54,509 nt of DNA from Streptomyces sp. LUP30. GTDB taxonomy: Bacteria > Actinomycetota > Actinomycetes > Streptomycetales > Streptomycetaceae. Position numbers and translations under genes: made by a program. A model generated the notes under the pieces. That model saw only the letters and a program-made list of their open reading frames with translations, was not told where the DNA came from and searched no databases. The DNA is taken from assembly GCF_001746365.1 (NCBI RefSeq), contig NZ_MJAJ01000060.1:1-54509 (forward strand). The letters are read 5' to 3'. Below, one piece after another: positions 50,184 through 54,509 of the stretch. Position 1 is the first letter of the stretch. Each line of letters starts with the position of its first letter.

Positions 50184-50996
50184 ATGACCCAGAAAGTCGC
50201 AGTCCTCGGCACCGGCAAGATCGGCGAAGCCCTCCTCAGCGGCATGATCCGAGGCGGCTGGCGCCCCGCCGACCTCCTCGTCACCGCCCGCCGCCCCGAG
50301 CGGGCCGAGGAACTCCGCGCCCGCCACGGGGTCACCCCGGTCACCAACGCGGAGGCCGCCAAGTCCGCCGACACGCTGATCCTGACGGTCAAGCCGCAGG
50401 ACATGGGCGCCCTCCTCGACGAGCTCGCCCCGCACGTCCCCGCCGACCGCCTGGTCATCAGCGGCGCCGCCGGCATCACCACCGCCTCCATCGAGGAGCG
50501 CCTGGCCGCCGGCACCCCGGTCGTCCGCGTCATGACGAACACCCCCGCCCTCGTCGACGAGGCCATGTCCGTCATCTCGGCCGGCACCCACGCCACCGCC
50601 GGCCACCTCGCCCACACCGAGGAGATCTTCGGCGCGGTCGGCAAGACGCTCCGCGTCCCCGAGTCCCAGCAGGACGCCTGCACCGCCCTGTCCGGCTCCG
50701 GCCCGGCGTACTTCTTCTACCTGGTCGAGGCGATGACGGACGCGGGCATCCTGCTCGGCCTGCCCCGCGACAAGGCCCACGACCTGATCGTCCAGTCCGC
50801 GATCGGCGCCGCGACGATGCTCCGCGACAGCGGCGAGCACCCGGTCAAGCTCCGCGAGAACGTCACCTCTCCTGCGGGCACGACCATCAACGCCATTCGC
50901 GAACTCGAGAACCACGGCGTACGGGCCGCCCTCATCGCCGCCCTGGAGGCCGCCCGCGACCGCAGCCGCGAACTGGCCGCCGGCAACAAGGACTGA
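50184..50996 (+). CDS. proC: Pyrroline-5-carboxylate reductase
   Basis: The 270-residue enzyme performs the last step of proline synthesis. Motifs are VAVLGTGKIGEALLSGMI (NADPH site), LTVKPQDMGALLDEL, VRVMTNTPALVDEAMSVIS and the ProC signature LRENVTSPAGTTINAIRELENHGVRAALIAAL. A GGAGGA ribosome binding site sits within a small GGAG/CTCC hairpin just before the ATG, which could moderate translation. It is transcribed alone, and four tandem 13-bp repeats lie downstream. Confidence 0.96.
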   Translation: MTQKVAVLGTGKIGEALLSGMIRGGWRPADLLVTARRPERAEELRARHGVTPVTNAEAAKSADTLILTVKPQDMGALLDELAPHVPADRLVISGAAGITTASIEERLAAGTPVVRVMTNTPALVDEAMSVISAGTHATAGHLAHTEEIFGAVGKTLRVPESQQDACTALSGSGPAYFFYLVEAMTDAGILLGLPRDKAHDLIVQSAIGAATMLRDSGEHPVKLRENVTSPAGTTINAIRELENHGVRAALIAALEAARDRSRELAAGNKD

Positions 50997-51030
50997 CCTC
51001 GACTCCTGGCACGCCCCAGGGCAGCCACCC

Positions 51031-51082
51031 GCTGCGACCGCCTGCTGCGACCGCCTGCTGTGACCACCTGCTGTGACCACCT
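51031..51082. repeat. Four tandem 13-bp units (GCTGYGACCRCCT)
   Basis: Two copies of GCTGCGACCGCCT followed by two of GCTGTGACCACCT, without gaps, lie in the intergenic space between convergent proC and the cysteine-hydrolase gene. The pairwise pattern suggests stepwise duplication. Confidence 0.85.
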
Positions 51083-51093
51083 GAGGCGGCCGT

Positions 51094-51681
51094 TCATCCG
51101 GCCGCCGAGGCCACCAGCTCCTCCGTGGTCACCACCCGCGCGAACCCGCCCCCGTGCAGCGAGACCGCCGAGGCCTGCGCGATCTCGTCCGCACCGCGCC
51201 GCCATCCGAACGGCCCCTCCAGATCGAACGTGTAGGTCGCGTCGTACGCGAACAGCACGTCGTACCCGAGGTTCCCGCCCATCCGCGCCGTCGTCTCGGC
51301 GCACATGTTCGTCTGGATCCCGGCCACCACGATCTGCGAGATCCCCTGAGCCGTCAGCCAGGCCCCCAGGTCCGGCGTCCCCAGGAAGGCCGAGTTCACG
51401 GTCTTCGTGACGAACAGCTCGGCCCCGGCGCCCTTCCCCCGCCGCCCCTCCACGTACTCCTTGAACTCGTTCCCCTCGTACCCCAGCCGCAACGGCGACC
51501 CCGGCTTCACCGAATCGTGCCGTACGAACACGACCGGCCGCCCCGACCCCTGCCATACGTCGATGAGGGCGGCGATGTTGTCATCCGCCGCCGGATTGTT
51601 CCGCGCCCCCCAGTACTCCAGCTCCTCGAAGCCCTTCTGCACGTCGACGACCACCAGCGCTGCGTTCTCTGCGATGTCCAT
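51094..51681 (-). CDS. Isochorismatase-family cysteine hydrolase
   Basis: This 195-residue protein has the family fold with ALVVVDVQKGFEE (catalytic Asp), PVVFVRHDS, VTKTVNSAFLGTPDL (catalytic Lys region) and VVAGIQTNMCAETTARMGGNLGYDV (nucleophilic Cys). Stand-alone members hydrolyse diverse amides such as nicotinamide; the substrate here is unknown. The ATG at 51681 is preferred over GTG 51687. It is divergent from the GlxA-type regulator, which is likely its controller because a palindrome lies between them. Confidence 0.9.
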   Translation of the reverse strand: MDIAENAALVVVDVQKGFEELEYWGARNNPAADDNIAALIDVWQGSGRPVVFVRHDSVKPGSPLRLGYEGNEFKEYVEGRRGKGAGAELFVTKTVNSAFLGTPDLGAWLTAQGISQIVVAGIQTNMCAETTARMGGNLGYDVLFAYDATYTFDLEGPFGWRRGADEIAQASAVSLHGGGFARVVTTEELVASAAG

Positions 51682-51726
51682 GCCCACGATCCTGCCGCCG
51701 GGCCGAGCCGCACCCCAGAGTCCGCA

Positions 51727-51746
51727 AAGCCATCGGTCGATGGTTT
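51727..51746. promoter_or_regulatory. Palindrome in the divergent hydrolase/GlxA promoter region
   Basis: CCATCG-GT-CGATGG is a perfect 6-2-6 palindrome flanked by AA and TT. It is 11 bp before the GlxA-type start and 46 bp from the hydrolase start. Confidence 0.5.
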
Positions 51747-51756
51747 ACTGCCAGCC

Positions 51757-52788
51757 ATGAAGCCTGCGTACCGGGTCGCCCTCGTCGCCTTCCCCGGCAT
51801 CCGCGCCTTCGACGTCTCCGTCATCACCGAGGTCTGGGGCACCGACCGCACCGACCGTGGCGTCCCCGACTTCGACCTGCGCCGAGTCGCCGCCGACAGC
51901 GCCCCCATCCCGATGCGTGGCGGCCTCGCCCTCCTGCCCGACCGCTCCCTCACCTGGCTCTCGCGAGCCGACCTCGTCCTGGTCCCGGGCCTGGACGACC
52001 ACCTCACCCCCGCGCCCGCCCCCGTCCTGGACGCGCTCCGCCGCGCCCACGCCCGCGGCACCACCCTCGCCGCTCTCTGCGGCGGAGCCTTCACCCTCGC
52101 CCAGGCCGGCCTCCTCGACGGCCGCCGGGCGATCACCCACTGGAACCTCATCGATTTCCTGCGCACCCAGCACCCCCAGGTCACCGTCGTCCCCGACGCC
52201 CTCTTCATCGAGGACGACAACATCTGGACCGCCGCGGGCACGGCCGCCGGCATCGATCTCTGCCTCCACCTGGTCCGCCGTGCCCACGGCGCGGAGACGG
52301 CCGCCGCCATCGCCCGCTCGATGGTCACCGCCCCCTTCCGCACCGGCAGCCAGGCCCAGTTCATCGAACACCCCACCCCACGCGCGGACCGGGACGCCGA
52401 CGCCCTGGCCGCCGTACGCGAACACGCCCTGCGCCATCTGCACGAGCCGCTCACGGTCGCCGACCTGGCCGCGCACGCGGGCATGTCCCCGCGCAGCTTC
52501 GCCCGCCACTTCACCTCGGCGACCGGAGCCACCCCTCTGCGCTGGCTCCTCGACCAGCGCGTCGCCGCCGCGCAGAAGTTCCTCGAACGCACCGACCTCC
52601 CCATGCCCGAGGTCGCCAGGCGCGCCGGTTTCGGCAGCGAGGTCACGATGCGCCAGCACTTCGCATCGCGCCTCGCCACCAGCCCACGCGCCTACCGCGC
52701 CGCGTTCAGCACCTCGGCCGCCCCGGACCCGGCCCCGGACCCCGTCCCGGACTCCGCCAGCGGCGGAAGCAGCCCGATCGCGCGATAG
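51757..52788 (+). CDS. GlxA-family transcriptional regulator (DJ-1/PfpI-like plus AraC domain)
   Basis: The 343-residue regulator has an N-terminal class I glutamine-amidotransferase-like domain (VALVAFPGIRAFDVSVITEVWG, LVLVPGLDD, LAALCGGAFTLAQAGLLDGRRAITHW, WTAAGTAAGIDLCLHLV). A C-terminal AraC helix-turn-helix pair follows (LTVADLAAHAGMSPRSFARHFTSATGATPLRWL; MPEVARRAGFGSEVTMRQHFASRLATSPRAYR). It is divergent from the cysteine hydrolase and may control it. Its last 97 bp overlap the 3' end of trpS in the opposite direction, and the low-complexity end (PDPAPDPVPDSASGG) is what trpS reads as its own tail. Confidence 0.92.
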   Translation: MKPAYRVALVAFPGIRAFDVSVITEVWGTDRTDRGVPDFDLRRVAADSAPIPMRGGLALLPDRSLTWLSRADLVLVPGLDDHLTPAPAPVLDALRRAHARGTTLAALCGGAFTLAQAGLLDGRRAITHWNLIDFLRTQHPQVTVVPDALFIEDDNIWTAAGTAAGIDLCLHLVRRAHGAETAAAIARSMVTAPFRTGSQAQFIEHPTPRADRDADALAAVREHALRHLHEPLTVADLAAHAGMSPRSFARHFTSATGATPLRWLLDQRVAAAQKFLERTDLPMPEVARRAGFGSEVTMRQHFASRLATSPRAYRAAFSTSAAPDPAPDPVPDSASGGSSPIAR

Positions 52789-53753
52789 GCGGTGTCCACG
52801 ACGGGCCGGGCCATGGCCCGCGCCTTCTCGGCCCCGTCCCGCAGCACCTGCTCCACGTAGACCGGGTCGGCGCACAGCTCCTGGTGCCGGGCCCGCAACG
52901 GCCGCAGGACCTCCACCACCGCGTCGGCCGTGTCCTTCTTCAGATCGCCGTACGACGCGTACCCGGCGCTCAACGCCTCCGGATCCCCGCCCGTGCACGC
53001 GGCGAGGATCTCCAGCAGATTCGCCACCCCGGGCCGCCCGGCACGGTCGTACACGACCTCCCGCCCGCTGTCGGTGACGGCCCGCATCACCTTCTTGCGG
53101 ACGACGTCGGGCTCGTCCAGCAGATAGACGATCCCCGGCCCGAAGTCCTCGCTCTTGCCCATCTTCGACGCCGGCTCCTGCAGGTTCATCACCCGCGCCG
53201 CCACCGCCGGAAGCGTGGCCTTCGGCACGACGAACGTGTGCCCGTACCGCTGGTTGAACCGCGTCGCCAGATCCCGCGCCAGCTCCACGTGCTGCGCTTG
53301 GTCGTCGCCGACCGGCACCTCATCGGTCGCGTAGGCCAGGATGTCCGCCGCCATCAGCACGGGATACGTCAGCAAGGACAGCCGCACGCTGCCCCCGCGC
53401 TCCCGTTCCCGCGCGGCCTTCTCCTTGTACTGGATCATCCGCCGCATCTCGCCGTCCGTGGCCACGCACTCCAGCAGGTACGACAACCGCGCGTGTTCGT
53501 CCACATGGCTCTGGACGAACACGGTGCACAACCGGGGATCCAGTCCCGCCGCCAGCAACAGCGTGGCCGCCTGCCGACTCAGCCGGCGCACCCGCGCCGG
53601 ATCGTGCTCGACGGTCAGCGCGTGCAGATCGACCACGCAGAACAACGAGTCCGCCCGATGCTGGTCGACCTCGGCCCACTGCCGAAGCGCTCCCAGGTAG
53701 TTCCCCAGTGTCAGGTGCCCGGTCGGCTTGATCCCGCTGAAGACCCGCTTCAT
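52692..53753 (-). CDS. trpS: Tryptophanyl-tRNA synthetase, auxiliary type controlled by attenuation
   Basis: This 353-residue class Ic synthetase has SGIKPTGHLTLGNYLGAL (HIGH region), DEVPVGDDQAQHVELARDLA and the KMSKS-type loop EPASKMGKSEDFGPG. The C-terminus has a Gly/Ser-rich tail. The ATG at 53753 has GGAGGTGGAGAG upstream. Position and leader match S. coelicolor trpRS1 (SCO3334), described as an auxiliary indolmycin-resistant enzyme under ribosome-mediated attenuation. The upstream region here holds a Trp-Trp leader peptide and switching hairpins. The gene overlaps the GlxA-type gene tail-to-tail by 97 bp. Confidence 0.94.
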   Translation of the reverse strand: MKRVFSGIKPTGHLTLGNYLGALRQWAEVDQHRADSLFCVVDLHALTVEHDPARVRRLSRQAATLLLAAGLDPRLCTVFVQSHVDEHARLSYLLECVATDGEMRRMIQYKEKAARERERGGSVRLSLLTYPVLMAADILAYATDEVPVGDDQAQHVELARDLATRFNQRYGHTFVVPKATLPAVAARVMNLQEPASKMGKSEDFGPGIVYLLDEPDVVRKKVMRAVTDSGREVVYDRAGRPGVANLLEILAACTGGDPEALSAGYASYGDLKKDTADAVVEVLRPLRARHQELCADPVYVEQVLRDGAEKARAMARPVVDTAYRAIGLLPPLAESGTGSGAGSGAAEVLNAAR

Positions 53754-53823
53754 CTCTCCACCTCCTGGTCGAGACCGCCGCCCCGGCCGGCCGATCCCCT
53801 GAAACCCTGGAGGGAGATACGAG

Positions 53824-53884
53824 AACGGCCGCCGAAGCGGCGGCCGTTGAGTGCATACGTGAGCACGGCCGCCGTCAGGCGGCC
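53824..53884 (-). promoter_or_regulatory. Transcription attenuator of trpS
   Basis: On the minus strand: region 1 GGCCGCC (53884-53878), region 2 GGCGGCCGT (53873-53865), region 3 AACGGCCGCCG (53848-53838) and region 4 CGGCGGCCGTT (53834-53824). 1:2 pairs over 7 bp, 2:3 over 9 bp (antiterminator) and 3:4 over 11 bp (terminator). Region 1 starts directly after the leader's Trp codons. Confidence 0.8.
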
Positions 53885-53916
53885 CACCACAGCTGGGCGC
53901 ACGTACGCGTAGTCAT
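53875..53916 (-). CDS. trpS leader peptide MTTRTCAQLWWAA
   Basis: A 13-residue frame ending in Trp-Trp-Ala-Ala lies 121 bp upstream of trpS. Two adjacent TGG codons just before the region 1 arm are where a ribosome starved for Trp-tRNA would stall. Stalling would free region 2 to pair with region 3 and prevent the terminator. The ATG lies 7 nt after a TACTCT box, so the leader mRNA appears to begin at the start codon. Confidence 0.8.
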   Translation of the reverse strand: MTTRTCAQLWWAA

Positions 53917-53923
53917 GTCGGCC

Positions 53924-53929
53924 AGAGTA
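53924..53929 (-). promoter_or_regulatory. -10 box for the trpS leader transcript
   Basis: TACTCT on the minus strand, 7 nt before the leader-peptide ATG at 53916. Confidence 0.5.
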
Positions 53930-53957
53930 CGCCTCGGGGGTGCCGTCGGGGCATGAG

Positions 53958-53986
53958 TTGACACGCCCCGACCGCATACGTAGTGT
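53958..53986 (+). promoter_or_regulatory. First rRNA-operon promoter
   Basis: Consensus TTGACA (53958-53963), 17 bp, TAGTGT (53981-53986). It reads rightward, away from trpS, and is the strongest promoter of the rRNA leader region. Confidence 0.7.
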
Positions 53987-54152
53987 TCTCCGAGTTGTCC
54001 GACGTGAGCGCCGACTCCGGTCGGTCCCCGGACAGCCATTCCGCAGGTACCCACCACTTCTCGACGTGCAGACCATCAATCTGCCGTCGCGTCGACAGGC
54101 GCGTGTATTCGCGAAATGAGGAATCCGCGTTCGAAAGGGCGCAGGACCCCGA

Positions 54153-54183
54153 TTGGCTTCGGGGGCCGGGAATCCGCTAAAGT
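54153..54183 (+). promoter_or_regulatory. Second rRNA-operon promoter
   Basis: TTGGCT (54153-54158) and TAAAGT (54178-54183) with a 19-bp spacer. Confidence 0.55.
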
Positions 54184-54250
54184 CTCACTCGTCGGAACGG
54201 CCCAACAGCCGGGAAGGCAACCCGCTCTGACCGGGAATCAGCGCCGAAAG

Positions 54251-54268
54251 GATCTGATAGAGTCGGAA
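54251..54268 (+). promoter_or_regulatory. Repeated rRNA promoter element, copy 1
   Basis: GATCTGATAGAGTCGGAA holds a TAGAGT -10 at 54258-54263. No good -35 is visible. An exact 18-bp copy lies 89 bp downstream. Confidence 0.55.
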
Positions 54269-54339
54269 CCGCCGGAAAGGGAAACCGCGAAACAAAAGCG
54301 GGAACCTGGAAAGCACCGAGGAAATCGGATCGAGAAAAA

Positions 54340-54357
54340 GATCTGATAGAGTCGGAA
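54340..54357 (+). promoter_or_regulatory. Repeated rRNA promoter element, copy 2
   Basis: Exact repeat of the 18-bp element at 54251, with TAGAGT at 54347-54352. Tandem promoters of this kind precede Streptomyces rRNA operons. Confidence 0.55.
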
Positions 54358-54390
54358 ACGCAAGACCGAAGGGAAGCGCCCGGAGGAAAG

Positions 54391-54509
54391 CCCGAGAAGT
54401 TCGGGTGAGTACAAAGGAAGCGTCCGTTCCTTGAGAACTCAACAGCGTGCCAAAAATCAACGCCAGATATGTTGATACCCCGTCCCCGGCCGTGAAAGCC
54501 GAGGATGAG
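54391..54509 (+). ncRNA. 5' leader of an rRNA operon (16S gene begins just outside the window)
   Basis: The stretch has the conserved actinobacterial pre-16S leader: a CCCGA/TCGGG hairpin (54391-54405), AAGGAA/TTCCTT arms (54414-54432), then TTGAGAACTCAACAGCGTGC and a GTTGATACCCC element. These are sites of antitermination and RNase III processing in known operons. The 16S sequence itself is not reached. Confidence 0.75.

Overview
The window is high-GC actinobacterial DNA and reads as a Streptomyces chromosomal core segment. The evidence is GC-rich third codon positions, frequent GTG starts, Streptomyces-type housekeeping genes (lsr2, clpC with ClgR boxes, the sigE-cseABC cell-envelope stress operon, disA/radA, an SCO3374-type protein) and the promoter/leader of an rRNA operon at the right edge. 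From memory, the gene order matches the S. coelicolor interval from about SCO3394 (left) to SCO3334 (right). There is no sign of a prophage, IS element, integrase or CRISPR array.

Left part (1-10 kb): the tail of an unidentified gene; two coupled bacterial PH-domain membrane proteins on the minus strand; an orphan complex I subunit gene (nuoD) facing a MidA/NDUFAF7-type methyltransferase; a NarL-type two-component pair; a TmrB-like P-loop protein; an ArsR-type regulator; and a threonine-aldolase-family enzyme.

10-19 kb: a tightly overlapped cofactor operon (Rossmann/DUF2520 protein, panC, nadB, nadC, coaX) that makes pantothenate and CoA precursors and quinolinate-derived NAD. Small genes follow (a helical hypothetical protein, a 59-aa membrane protein, a BlaI-type regulator, an ArgA-like acetyltransferase), then lsr2.

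19-33 kb: clpC behind two ClgR boxes; a secreted HAD phosphatase; a secreted M23 peptidase; a TetR/MFS efflux pair with three near-identical operators; the sigE-cseA-cseB-cseC operon on the minus strand, with tandem repeats upstream; mutY; and a membrane-anchored secreted protein.

33-46 kb: the radA-disA operon (DNA repair and c-di-AMP); a protein joining a sigma-like region, a zinc anti-sigma-like motif, a membrane segment and an outer domain; a cysteine-rich protein divergent from a Ppx/GppA phosphatase; a TIM-barrel isomerase coupled to a TetR regulator; ilvD; and a PQQ-propeller Ser/Thr kinase divergent from a small SH3 protein.

46-54.5 kb: a membrane protein; a methyltransferase; an ABC exporter pair whose promoter carries a perfect palindrome over the start codon; proC; a cysteine hydrolase divergent from a GlxA-type regulator; an auxiliary trpS preceded by a Trp-Trp leader peptide and attenuator; and the tandem promoters and leader of an rRNA operon whose 16S gene lies just outside.

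A recurring feature is a TANNNT-like -10 box placed 6-8 nt before an ATG or GTG. At least a dozen genes here, and the trpS leader peptide, therefore look leaderless.
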